This document shows, in pieces, positions 10,011-20,477 of a DNA stretch of 25,243 bases; the stretch's first letter is position 1; every line of letters starts with the position of its first letter. The stretch comes from Pelargonium nanum. Its lineage: Eukaryota > Streptophyta > Magnoliopsida > Geraniales > Geraniaceae. The notes under the pieces are model-generated. The model did not search any database and was not told where the DNA came from. It saw only the letters and a list, made by a program, of their open reading frames with translations. The stretch spans positions 1-25,243 of the forward strand of contig JAYMTF010001223.1 of NCBI GenBank assembly GCA_036897485.1, in the 5' to 3' direction. Made by a program: the position numbers and the translations under genes.

Positions 10011-10229
10011 TGTTAGTATAAAAAGTAATTTGGGCCTTAAGGCTTAAACTATCGATTAAAACCTTTTAGTTGAGTTGGTTTTGTACATGGTATCAGTCTA
10101 TCAGAGCCTTGTTGACCTAGAGTTCACAATGCTCGAGTCTCGCTTGCACTAGAGGGGTGTGTTAGAATATAAAATTTAAATTGGGCCTTCAACCATCCGA
10201 TTAAGCTGTTAGTTGAGTGTTTCTTTACA
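10011..10229 (+). mobile_element. TRIM (terminal-repeat retrotransposon in miniature)
   Basis: Two diverged direct repeats of about 70-77 bp both begin TGTTAG (10011 and 10160) and end TACA (about 10087 and 10229). They share landmarks such as TTGGGCCTT and GTTAGTTGAGT/TTTAGTTGAGT. Immediately after the first copy, TGGTATCAG at 10088 starts a primer-binding site complementary to the 3' end of initiator tRNA-Met. Its usual continuation AGAGCC appears after an apparent TCTATCAG insertion. AGAGGGG at 10151-10157 before the second repeat is a short polypurine tract. Flanks are TTTAT and GTTAT, near-identical 5-mers consistent with a target-site duplication. The internal region is about 70 bases and noncoding. 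It sits in the RFC1 intron between exons 10 and 11. Confidence 0.8.
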
Positions 10230-11771
10230 GTTATCTGGTTTCTGAATTCTGATCCATTGAGTTGTTTGTTTAGATTGCTCTTGAGGAACTTGCCGAGAGA
10301 GTCAATGGAGACATGCGCATGGCACTAAATGAGCTGCAGTATATGAGCCTCTCTATGTCCGTAATTAAATATGACGACATCCGACAACGCCTTCTTAGCA
10401 GTGCAAAGGATGAAGATATTTCACCATTCACAGCCATTGACAAGTATGATGACCTTTGTAATGTTGTCACATGATGATTTTTTAACATGCTTTATGTTTT
10501 TTAAAATATTTATCTTATATCGGATATCTTGATGGACCCTTCTACATTGGAGTTTCAATGCAGTAATGTATGATTTTCGGGCTGGACCACTGTACTGAGT
10601 GGATGTTTCTTGTATTTTAAGCATGAAATTTTTGTGAAGCAATTTACGGTCTCTGCGCTTATGGGCGTTCTCTTATATTTTCTTACTAATTAATCACCAC
10701 ATTTCTGTATGTACGTTAGGTCATCACTGAATTGTTACATGCTTATGATCGATAAAAAGCCTATGATAATTATAATTTCCTTTGGTAGCTTGTTTCTTGG
10801 ATTTTTGGTTTAGCATGGAAATTACATTACAACAATTTGAAGTTGCATTTTTATTTTGTGGTTACACAATCACATCATCAGAATTGTTCTACTATGCTAG
10901 AGTTGTGCATCGTGCTTACCTTTCTTTGTGCATTCAGGCTGTTCGGTTTTAATGGTGGAAAGTTGAGAATGGATGAGAGGATGAACCTGAGTATGAGTGA
11001 TCCTGATCTAGTCCCTCTGATTGTTCAGGTTCTTTTCTTGCTTGTGCACATTTATTGGGTATCAATTAATAAATTCCTAATAAATCTTTCATGTGGTCTG
11101 TAGTGGCAATTTGCTGCTGTCTTGATATCCTGGGTTCCAAGCAATAAATTTATTAAGATTGCCGAGAAATTTGCAGCCCTGAATTCTTGTAGATCTCCAT
11201 ATTATTTTTGGTCACAAGCTTGAACTGTATTGGAAATTTAAAGCTAAAAACTGAAAATCAGCTAAGGGAGCAAAATTGTTTCATGCTTTATTTCTTATTG
11301 TCATTGTCTGCAGAAGGTGAGCCAGTGCATGAGGCTCCCGTCATAAAAGAGTTAAATTATATTTGATATTTTGATTACTATATATACGGGCCTATGAAAA
11401 CAAATTAGTATAGAGATGGAAAGAAAGAGGTACCTGGTATCCTGGCATCATATCCTCTCTCTTTTTTTTTCTTTTTTTTTTATGTGTTTGCACATACACA
11501 TGTCTTTAGATGGATCTAGATTCTTGTCAAAATCCAGTACATTTGTATTTACTTTACCAAAATCAGAAGCCATGTTGTTCTTCCATATGATGTTCATTCT
11601 TAAGGGATGAAATCTCAACTACTTCAATAAGTATATTCATGTTTGTTTTTTCCATTCCAATTTTTGATTTTTTGGCAGGAAAATTATATGAATTACAGAC
11701 CAAGTATAGCTGGTAAAGATGACCATGAGATTAAACGTATGAATTTGATTGCTCGGGCTGCAGAGTCTATT

Positions 11772-11774
11772 TGA
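11772..11774 (+). other. Premature TGA in RFC1 exon 13
   Basis: Exon 13 (11679-11860) encodes IKRMNLIARAAESI, then TGA, then DGDIVNVQIRRYRQWQLSQ, all in one frame. The stop sits at codon 32 of the exon, where RFC1 family members have a small residue between ESI and DGD. A single base change (for example GGA to TGA) explains it. It is independent of the exon 3 stop and would remove the conserved C-terminal RFC1 domain. Confidence 0.85.
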
Positions 11775-14594
11775 GATGGAGATATAGTCAATGTACAGAT
11801 TCGAAGATATCGACAGTGGCAGCTCTCTCAAACTGGTTCCCTGGCATCCAGTATAATTCCGTAGGTTTCCTTTGATTTATTTTCTTCTTTTTATTGTTTA
11901 TTTTTTCATTTTGATAAACTCTTCAGTTAGTTTTCTTATGTTATTTATTTTTATTTTCAATAGTGCAGCATTGTTACATGGGTCAAGGGAGACACTTGAA
12001 CAGGTATGGAATATTTTTCACGTGTCATATGCCTATATAGTTTGCAGTGAATATTAACATGGATTTCTGAATTGATATTCCCTCTTTATGCCATCATGGA
12101 TTTGTTATCTATATTTGTATCGTTACATACATCTGTTTGTGTATTTAGCCCATGTGAAGCTTTAGTGTTGCTGGAAAAGTGAATGCAATTGTACATACCC
12201 AAACTGATCTATTGATATTATCAAAAAAGAAAAAGAAAAAAGAGTAATCCATTGATGCTACAAGTGGGCTGAGATGTAGTTGATCGTTAAAGAATAGACA
12301 TTACTGGTGGTAATTTAGGTTGTGTAATTAGCCTTGATGAGGAAAATTCTTATGAGGAACTATGTAATTAGCATATTTGTGCTCGCAAGTGAGGGCTCAT
12401 CATATTGGGTTATTCCTCCAAATTAGTTTAGGGTGAAAATTGTTGTGTTGAAAACATTAATCTTTACTGATAAGTTATTCTAAACTCTTAGGTTCATTCC
12501 TATATTTTCATCAATATGCTTTACCGTAATATATATTGTTATATCTTTTTATGCACACCATATTCTGAATCTCTGATACGTGATACAGAAAGTTATTCAC
12601 TATTCAGCAACAATGTGCCTTGCACCTTTGATTTTAATTGTAGTTTAATGTTTTCTGCAAAATAAATCTAATTTGTATTTGAACAATGAACATAATGTTA
12701 TAATCTGGCATCATGTATTCAGGGGGAGAGGAATTTTAATAGATTTGGTGGGTGGCTAGGAAAGAACTCAACGATGGGAATTTTTTTTAGACTTTTGGAG
12801 GATCTGCATGTTCATTTTCTTGCTTCTCGCGAATCTAATTTTGGAAGGTAACTCTTGCACCTTGTTTGGATCCTTAAAGCTGATCATTCTGGAACTTATA
12901 TTAGGCTGCTAATGTTTATTTTATTTTATTTTCATTTCCTCTACTAGCTGCCATACCATTTTTGTGTTTTAATGTATAGGGGAACTCTACGAATGGAATA
13001 CCTTACTCTTCTCATGAAACGATTAACTGACCCACTAAGAGAGTCTAAGGTTTGAAGTTTATGTTGTCTATGAATTGCTTTTTGATAATGACTAATTGGG
13101 ACAGTTCTTTAATTAAGACTCATCTTTGTTTATGCCAGGATGAAGCTGTTCAGGAAGTTGTAAAATTCATGAATACATACTCAATTAGTCAGCAGGACTT
13201 CGATACAATTGTTGAACTATCCAAGTTTAAGGTAACCTCAACTTACTTTACTTGCAATTGGATACCATGCCGGCTCTGAAAATTAATATCATTTCATGGA
13301 AATTATATTTTACAGGGACATCCAAATCCTTTGGATGGCATACAGCCAGCTGTTAAATCAGCTTTAACAAAAGCATACAAAGAGGGAAGCAAATTGCGAA
13401 TGGTACGAGCTGCAGATTTAGTCACGCTTCCTGGAGTCAAAAAGGCCCCAAAGAAGCGGATTTCAGCAATTTTGGAACCATCGGAAGGACTAGGAGAGAT
13501 CAATGGTGATGCATTAGCGGAAAGTGATGAAGAAAACACTTCAGATGCTGAGGGTAAACTTTCTATCACTTGTACATGATCTATGCTTCCCAGTCACTAC
13601 ATACAAGAAAAAAGTACTAGCATGGATTTATCATTTTCATCATATACATTGTTTTTCCATGTCTTCATGTACCCGTAACAGCAACAGTCTATGGAAGTGT
13701 GGCCAAAACTTTTATTAAGAAGGAAAGAAGTTAGGACAGATATAGTTTAAGAAGGAAACATAACAGAGGCGAAAAAAATGAAACTTTCCACTATGTTTGG
13801 GTTGTAATTTTCTTTTGTTTTCTGAGAAGGAAGTAGATATAAGGAAAGAAAATCGTAGTTATATTATTACCCTTTTACCATTAATTAATAGAAAATCTTT
13901 CTCTTGGATAGAATTATCATTTTGTCTCCCACGCCAATGGATCGACTGTAGGATAGCACTGACTAGTTTGAACTTATGTTGCCTAATTCGTTTCAATTGC
14001 ATCAATCAGTGGAAATGAGTGTGAACAAGTAACAATACCACTGAATAGATTGAGCAAAAGGAATGTTTGATAAATACTCTGTTTAATAATTTGTTTTGAT
14101 ACATCAATCCATGCAAAACGGGGAATATATTTTGTTCAAGGTTGTTTTGCGTTTGCTGATTTTAATGAACTAATGCTACTATTGGTATATTTATTATTAT
14201 TGATCAAACTTAGTTATATGCTGTCTTCTTTTGGTGTGTCCCTCACATTGTATGTCACTTCTAATGGCATAATAACATTTTGGTGTTGTTTGGTCGTTGT
14301 CCTTACTACTTTTCTTGTGACGTGTCAGAGGGCACTGCAGATGGTGAGAAGCTGCAAAATCTTCAAAGTCTAAATTCTAAAGGTGGGTGTTATTATGTTG
14401 TGTATTATATTGACAAGTTGTAATATCTAATCCTTATTTCTTTTTCTCCAGGAATTAAGATTGAAGTGGATTTCAAGGGCTCGGGAGGTTCAAGTGCTAA
14501 GAAGATTTCGGCAGGTAGAGGAAGAGGCAGTTCTAAAAGTGCCGAGAAAAAAGGTGGGCGAGGTTCGGGGTCTGCTGTTAAGAGGAAAAGATGA

Positions 14595-15715
14595 TGAAAA
14601 GGGGTTCCATGGTTTTGGTGTGTTTATAATTGGTGTAATTAAGTAGCAGCAGCAGCAATTGAACAGTTTTAGTTAGTTTACATGGTATGAGGGTTTTGGA
14701 AGAGTTTTTTGGGTACAAACATGTCATTGAGCATCAATGGCAACAACTTTGCTTTGCTAGAATATCATCAAAGAATAGCCATTAGATTCATTCATGTCGT
14801 TTCTACTTTCTCTGGTTCAATTTTGCTGCAGCGTACATGCCAATTTGATTTGACCCTTGTATTGTATGTTCATATAAACAGGTAATTTTAGGTGATTATA
14901 CAAAATGAATGTCCCAAAATTCAAAACTTTATTTATTTTTAGAGTGATATTATGAGAAGTCGTACTTTATGTGAATCGAGAGGTGAGAAATCCTTAACAA
15001 TGTGACCGAGTCTCGAATGGGTCAAATAGCTTAAAGGCGCCTATCGCGAAAGTGCGAGCCTGCTTAGGAACCCCATGGTTTAAATCGAAAAAAATGTGAT
15101 TATATCCAATTTCTCTTAAAATTAAATGTTTTGTATCATACTGAATGACTCAATTTTCTTTTTAAGCAAACCAAAATCGTATTACATTAACTCATAAGTA
15201 TTTATAGATATTGTTGTCGGTGAGGTTCGAACTCGAGACATCAGAACGGAAATGCAATGGTATTAATTAAACTCAATAAATAACATAGAATGGTACTATT
15301 CACTTTACACACGTATGTTTTTTTTATATTTAACTTATTTTAACAATATTATTAATAATTCATGTACAAACAACGTGCAAATGTGGATGATCATTTTAGC
15401 CAACTTTTAATAATTGACGGATGATTTTAATATAAAATTAGTTTATGGAACAAATTGTTTAGATCCTAACATATAAATGACCATTATGATAGTGAAGCTG
15501 ATAATTTATTAAATTTATGACTTATTCTTTGTTATGAACACTTGTTACACTATATTTACTGATTTGGATAGGGGCGGTCCACATACGTGGTGAATCCTGA
15601 TTGGTTGAAGGGCAAGACATGAGCTGCCGTTAAAGTAGAGGAGCACTACCCCTCCCTCACCCTCACTCTAATTGTGAAACCTAAAACAATCAATTCTCAA
15701 AACAATTTCAAGAGC
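14595..15715. other. Intergenic region, RFC1 3' flank and SDH6-like gene upstream region
   Basis: No convincing exon. Just after the RFC1 stop there is a short AGC triplet run at 14644-14657. A patch at 15000-15080 is GC-richer and may be repeat-derived, but no family was recognised. Near 15575-15592 a GGGGCGGTCCACATACGTGG stretch has an ACGTGG core like a G-box, about 165-180 bases before the downstream start codon. No clear TATA box was assigned. Confidence 0.55.
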
Positions 15716-15754
15716 AGAGAAGAGAAGAGAAGAGAAGAGAAGAGAAGAGAAGAG
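15716..15754 (+). repeat. (AGAGA)n pentanucleotide repeat in 5' UTR
   Basis: Nearly eight tandem AGAGA units run directly into the ATG at 15755, so the last 39 bases of the 5' leader are pure purine. Such GA-rich leaders are common in plant 5' UTRs and are prone to length variation. No upstream ATG lies in this tract. Confidence 0.9.
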
Positions 15755-18081
15755 ATGGCAGATTCGTCGAAAGGATTCTGGTCTGAGAGATTTTCATATC
15801 TGGATAACTTCTCCAGATTCGTCAAGCGTGACAAGCCTCTTCCTTCTTGGTCTGATTCTGATGTTCAAGACTTCATCGCTTCCGATCCCGTTCACGGCCC
15901 CACTGTAATTTTCATCATTTCGATCTTTCTTATTTCACCTCAATATTACTTCTAATATCGTTTTGTTCGATGCTCCCAAATCTCGATTGTTCCTGGGTAT
16001 TCGATGAATCTTACATCTGATTATTATGATATTATTCGTTTAATCCACCGTTTTTTTTAATGTTTTGGCTTTTGGTTTAAGCTTATATATTAATTTCATG
16101 CTTGGTTGTTGTTGGAATGTTCTAGAGGGAACGAATCAATGACATTGCTATTTTACATTAGTGCGAATAACTGTGACTTATGAGTGATGCTGCTGTTAGG
16201 TCACCTTGTCAATCAAAGTGGATTTAGTGCTATAAAATCCTTAGATGGAGATTTTGAATTATCATTAATTCACCATTACTTCATATCTAAATTATCAACC
16301 CGAGTTTTTAAATTACCAATATTTTGAAAAGTTTAAAGCTAAAGATTTGGAATATCGATTTTTGTTTATTGATTTTTATTTTTAAAAATGGCTTTACCCT
16401 TGTTTTGGATAGTGCCTCACCCTCAAAAATTGGTGCATCTTTGTACTGATGGTTGACTTATCCTTATTAACCTTGAAATAATTCTAATGTCCACACATAA
16501 TGGTCCTTTTTTGCTTCCTCGTTTATTCAGATTGAGTTATATGTCTCTACATGGTATTGTTTCTGCCTTGCCACATATCATAAAGCTCAGTCAGTGCTCT
16601 TTATTCATTATTAAGGTGCTAAAGGACTGTAAATCTTGAGTTTTAGGGAGTAGGAACCACCAGTTTTGATATACCAGAACTATCTAGGCAGAAGTAAGGT
16701 TTGAGGACCAGGTTTAATCATTAGTTACTTTTCTCCTCAACATAGGAAAATGGTGTCAAGGTGGAGGACACTGATTTAGGCTGGGTCTATGCATATATGT
16801 CCTACTATGACTTATTTGCTCCTGTAAAGCTATTCAAGTAAGATATATTGCAGTTGGGGTGAGATAAAAAAAAGAAGATATATTGCAGTTGGGGTGCTTT
16901 TCCTATCCCCTTTTTTTCCTTTCACATGGATCTGATGGAAATGTTTTCAATGGGAAATGTCAATGGCTGTAGCAGAGACCTCCAAACATCCCACAAAGTT
17001 ATGTTTAGCTTTGCTAACCTTTGTCTGAGTCTCTGATAGGATAGCAGGCATCCTGAACTTCTGAAATGGTGATGTTAAAGTTTTGCATCTTACAAAAGCA
17101 TATTATTCAGACATGTTGATATTCTCTACAATTCACCGAGGCTGGCTTGTAATTAGTATTATCTGTTAAAACCACATAGCAATACAAAATGTCACACCTT
17201 TTTTTTACAACATTAAGATGTAACTGAAAAGAGAAATAACATATGAGTTTTGTCATTTAGAGGAAAAGTGTGATCGGTTCTGTTTTCCTTCTCTCTTTTT
17301 TTTTCCTTAATTGAAACTGAAGTTGTGAAAGCATCACCCAAATATGAGCTTATCATCTTTATATGCAGTTAAGCTCTTATGGCATAGAAAGAGTAGGAAA
17401 GTGAAAAAGTGTGAGCTGAGGGATGTTGGTTTACATGTCAGAGAATTGTTGATTATCCTTGTGTGGGTGATTGGAATAATATGCACAGGTTTTTTCCTTT
17501 CACATGGTTAGTTGGTGCGAGGGACCAATCTCGATGCCAACAATTCTTTTAGTGATAATTGACTAACATTAGTGATGATGACCTATTGAAAAGTTTCCGT
17601 ACTCAGGAAACCAGATATCTGCTGTGCCACACAATTGTTCTTTTATTGATTTTCTCTCATTTCTTCAACAATATATGTTTGTTGATAGTTGGTTGATTCA
17701 TTTATTTCCTTCTTTTTTATCCCAGCTAAAGACTGCTAGGGAAGCTGTGTCATATGCCAAAACGGGAAGCATTCTTGGAGCTCTATCTTTAGCTGGTGTT
17801 TCCTGGAAATATTCAAGGAGTTTACATGGTAGTCTACAGTCTCCTCATTTATTAGCCTTGAACTTTAAAATGATGCTTAGGGATTTAAACATGTGCAGTA
17901 ACTACTTTCTAGCTAGAGGGGTGTTTGGCAAATCATAGAACTGGTTCTACAGTACACGGTGGTGCCACTGCCACTTCTAACTTTTAATTAATATTTTTGT
18001 TTTGTAACTATAAAAAGTAGCTCTTACTGATAATAATTTTAGAAAAACTATCTAAAAACAGGTTCATGATATATATATAAT

Positions 18082-18115
<34 letters not shown>

Positions 18116-18743
18116 TATTAATCGAAATTGGTTCAACATATCTGGTTTGGTTTTGAATCGAACCTGCTGGCAAACACCCCCTTTGGGTGCAAGAGATTTC
18201 AGAACATAATGATGTGATAATTTATCAACTTTAGTTATAAACCATGCTACCGAGTTTAGGCACCAACTTTGATGATACTGTCTGTCTCTGCTAATGCTAT
18301 TGAAGTATGTAAAGTCCCATCTAATTCAGGCTGAAAACATCTTAGTTTGGCTTATGTTGGTCTAATGATGTTGAGATTTTACTTGATATTAATGGTGGGC
18401 AGAGAGATAAATGTTCTCTCGGTGTACCACATTTATACTCTACATCTTTCACAGCTGAAGAAATTGATTTCTCTTTGAAAATTAAACATGTCCCAGGGAA
18501 GTGAGTGTTGACAGACTAGAAAAATGCATGTTAAAACAGTTTGCAAGTAAGATTCGGAGTTTATTTACACCTTTGGGATTTCATTTTGCAGGTGCTGGGC
18601 TGTCCTTTCTAGCAGGAGGAGTATTTGGTTGGACTTTCGGACATGAAATCGCAAACCACTCTCTGCAACTGTACAAGTTGGATACCATGACTGCACAGGT
18701 TAAGTTTTTGGAGTGGTGGGAGAAGAAATCTGGAGGAAGGTGA
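15755..18743 (+). CDS. SDH6: Succinate dehydrogenase subunit 6-like protein (mitochondrial complex II)
   Basis: Three exons, 15755-15904, 17726-17828 and 18592-18743, join in phase to give 134 residues with no lesion. The protein starts MADSSKGFWSERFSYLDNF, has DKPLPSW at about 27-33 and DPVHGPTLKTAREAV at the first junction, and ends EWWEKKSGGR. Two Gly/Ala-rich hydrophobic stretches (about 63-77, GSILGALSLAGVSW; about 86-105, AGLSFLAGGVFGWTFG) look like membrane helices. I recognise it by recall as SDH6, a plant-specific accessory subunit of complex II in the mitochondrial inner membrane (Arabidopsis family members are about 140 residues). Its exact biochemical role is poorly defined. The start is the first ATG after the AGAGA leader. 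Introns are 1821 and 763 nt. An AATAAA poly(A) signal lies at 18785. It is convergent with the FLA gene. Confidence 0.8.
17918..18180. mobile_element. MITE-like element in SDH6 intron 2
   Basis: GGGGTGTTTGGCA at 17918-17930 faces TGGCAAACACCCC at 18168-18180, an inverted repeat that is perfect over at least 12 of 13 bases. The pairing continues weakly inward (GAACTGGTTC against GGTTTGGTTTTG-type sequence). The 263 bp interior is noncoding and contains a long (AT)n tract at 18068-18119. GGGTGTTTGGCA-type ends are common in plant hAT-like MITEs. A clear target-site duplication was not found. It lies about 90 bases after the exon 2 donor and does not touch splice sites. Confidence 0.6.
18068..18119. 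repeat. (AT)n microsatellite
   Basis: Almost uninterrupted AT/TA dinucleotides over about 50 bases, nearly self-complementary, inside the MITE-like element of SDH6 intron 2. Likely length-polymorphic. Confidence 0.9.
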
Positions 18744-18784
18744 TAACTTGGCCAATTGGTGTAGTAATACCCTTCCATCTCGAC

Positions 18785-18790
18785 AATAAA
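18785..18790 (+). terminator. AATAAA poly(A) signal of the SDH6-like gene
   Basis: A canonical AATAAA lies 42 bases after the TGA at 18741-18743, in AT-rich sequence with T/TG-rich stretches just downstream. Plant poly(A) signals are loose, but this is the best match in the 3' flank. Confidence 0.5.
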
Positions 18791-18810
18791 GATTCAAATG
18801 CTCGTGCTTT

Positions 18811-19700
18811 CACATTGTAATGGCAATGGCTGACAAGGCTTGCAGTTTGTGTTTGTGAGGGATTTTTCAACATTTTACTTATCTGAAGTAATAGGATTTC
18901 AAATGAATAATTGCAGTCTTTTCCTGCACATCTTTTTCTCTATGAATTCAGTTACATAAATGTTGATTGTTCTAAAAGTTTGCAGCTGGATAGTGTTTGC
19001 TGGAAAATTAGTATCACAATATAGAATGATTGAAAAAATTGATAAATAAAGTTTTGGAATCAATTCTACCCTTTCGCTGCATGATCCTATCACAATCTTG
19101 AATGTGGATTTAGGGAGGATTGAGAATAGTTCCACATTCACAGCCTCATTGTAGCTGGCAATTTGGACCCAAATATGTGGGAAAACCTATCAGATAGGAC
19201 ACAATTCGCATGAATCATTTACTCCTAAAAAGTAAAATCTGACCCAACCCGAGACCCAAAGTTCTTTCAAGTCGAACTTAGATTAGGTTTCACCAACCCG
19301 AACCGCAATTGGTTGTGCTCTGCTCATAGGATGTTGATTCTTAATTGAAGAGGAAATGAACAAGAATGGTATATGCTCAATCTAGCCACTAAACTACAAC
19401 CACAAGCTCAATCAATACACTGATTGAGAATCTAACAAGTTGTTTTTTCTTTTTAATTTCTAAACTCTACCCAAAGAAAAGCTGGCTGGCTTTACCTAAT
19501 TCATATTTCATTTGTAATCAACTGAAGTCATTGATCAAGAGTCCAAATAAACTATAGTTGATGACAATATAATAATATAAGAGACTTGAGCATCAGAAAA
19601 TGAAGGTCCACTCAACCAACCAGCTTTTGGGGTGGTTCATGACATGTGCTCAACAATTCTTAATACAAATACAAAATTGAGAGACAAACAGAAACAAAAA
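18811..19700. other. Intergenic region between convergent SDH6-like and FLA genes
   Basis: No exon seen on either strand. A patch at 19240-19315 carries repeated ACCCGA/AACCCGA motifs (ACCCAACCCGAGACCC and CAACCCGAACCGC), which resemble decayed transposon sequence, but no ends could be drawn. The minus-strand FLA 3' UTR may reach this region: AATAAA on the minus strand occurs at 19751-19756. Confidence 0.45.
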
Positions 19701-20024
19701 CAAAAACAAATGAATCATTTTATTGTATTTCACAAATTTCTGTTTCAAATTTTATTTAAAGGGCAGAACACAAGGTGTAAGGTAACTGGTCTGCCTCCCT
19801 TCCATCTACCTCTGATTACACACTGCTTAAATCCATTACCACAATCACCTATTCAATTACAAAAAAATAAAAATAAGATACATTTATGTACTTAATAGTG
19901 TATATTTATATCTAATGTAACTTTTGCTTCTCTTTCGGGACCAAACCCACCACCCCAAAAATACCAACAACAAAAAAAAAACAATAAAACATAATAACGT
20001 TCATCAGAAACCCTTCATGCAGGC

Positions 20025-20433
20025 GAGTCGCCTTCCTTTCCATAACTTTTTTTACATCCCTTTGCAGACTTATCATCTTTCAGTTCATCTGCATAAATGA
20101 AATATGCATTTGAGAAACTATAAAGTAAAAGAAAATGAGTTACTAAGGCCATAAAACAAAGATTTGTTGCTAGTTGTGTACTTGTGTTTGTATCTCCATT
20201 TCAACTAGGGGTATTGTGGGGTTTTCATATTCAATCCTAACTACAAGTATGACTAATCACAAATGGAGACTAAACACATTTGAGAAAACTTCACACTTCC
20301 CATGATTAAGGCCAAAAAGGGACACCTATCTTCAAATCAAGTAGATTGAGAACGAAAAACCTAGCCAGGTGGTTAAGCCCCGAAAAGAGAAATATGGGAT
20401 AAACGATTGAAAAATGAGAGCAGAAGTTTGAAC
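20025..20433 (-). other. Possible further 3' intron and alternative terminal exon of the FLA gene
   Basis: On the minus strand a donor-like AAAG/GTTCAA at 20434/20433 and a pyrimidine-flanked acceptor ..TTTATGCAG at 20089 bracket a 345-base candidate 3' UTR intron. The donor is only 44 bases after the stop, within the distance usually tolerated by nonsense-mediated decay. The exon beginning at 20088 also fits the phase of exon 1: skipping exon 2 would give a tail DELKDDKSAKGCKKSYGKEG then DSPA and a stop ending at 20014-20019. An open frame this short can arise by chance. Confidence 0.3.
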
Positions 20434-20477
20434 CTTTATGTTGTTGAAGTCTGCCAGCCAATGGGCGAGGGGGAATT

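Larger units (their letters stand above)
1893..14594 (+). pseudogene. RFC1: Replication factor C large subunit (RFC1)-like locus, decayed copy
   Basis: RFC1 is the large ATPase subunit of the nuclear clamp loader that places PCNA on primer-template DNA. Exons read by eye: 1893-1895 (ATG alone), 4042-4161, 5699-6166, 6280-6347, 6583-6658, 6742-6803, 6899-7047, 8435-8556, 8647-8854, 9656-9709, 10274-10443, 10938-11028, 11679-11860, 11964-12003, 12723-12847, 12980-13049, 13139-13231, 13316-13553, 14329-14382, 14452-14594. All have GT/AG borders, and phases agree except at the 7047-8435 gap. Visible parts, in order: N-terminal PCNA-binding-like SDIRKWF; acidic and Arg/Gly-rich linker; BRCT domain (CLAGFTFVISG to GLFDMIRAS); ATPase from VNASDSRGKA through Walker B LIMDEVDGMSAG and sensor ICICND; C-terminal RFC1 domain; basic tail ending KRKR. 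Damage: in-frame TAA at 5843 and TGA at 11772, and no exons for the EKYRP box or the Walker A P-loop. Arabidopsis RFC1 is about 950 residues. A functional alternative isoform or assembly error is possible, but three independent lesions favour a pseudogene. Confidence 0.85.

Noticed and set aside
15215..15250. GAGGTTCGAACTCGAGAC resembles a tRNA B box, raising a possible tRNA gene or SINE
   Set aside because: No matching A box, acceptor stem or cloverleaf could be folded around it on either strand. Such GGTTCGAACTC strings are common in decayed plant repeats.
20355..20430. TAGCCAGGTGG and AGTTTGAACC spaced like Pol III A and B boxes near the FLA 3' end
   Set aside because: Both boxes deviate from consensus, no A tail or tRNA-like head is visible, and the second overlaps the likely FLA 3' UTR.
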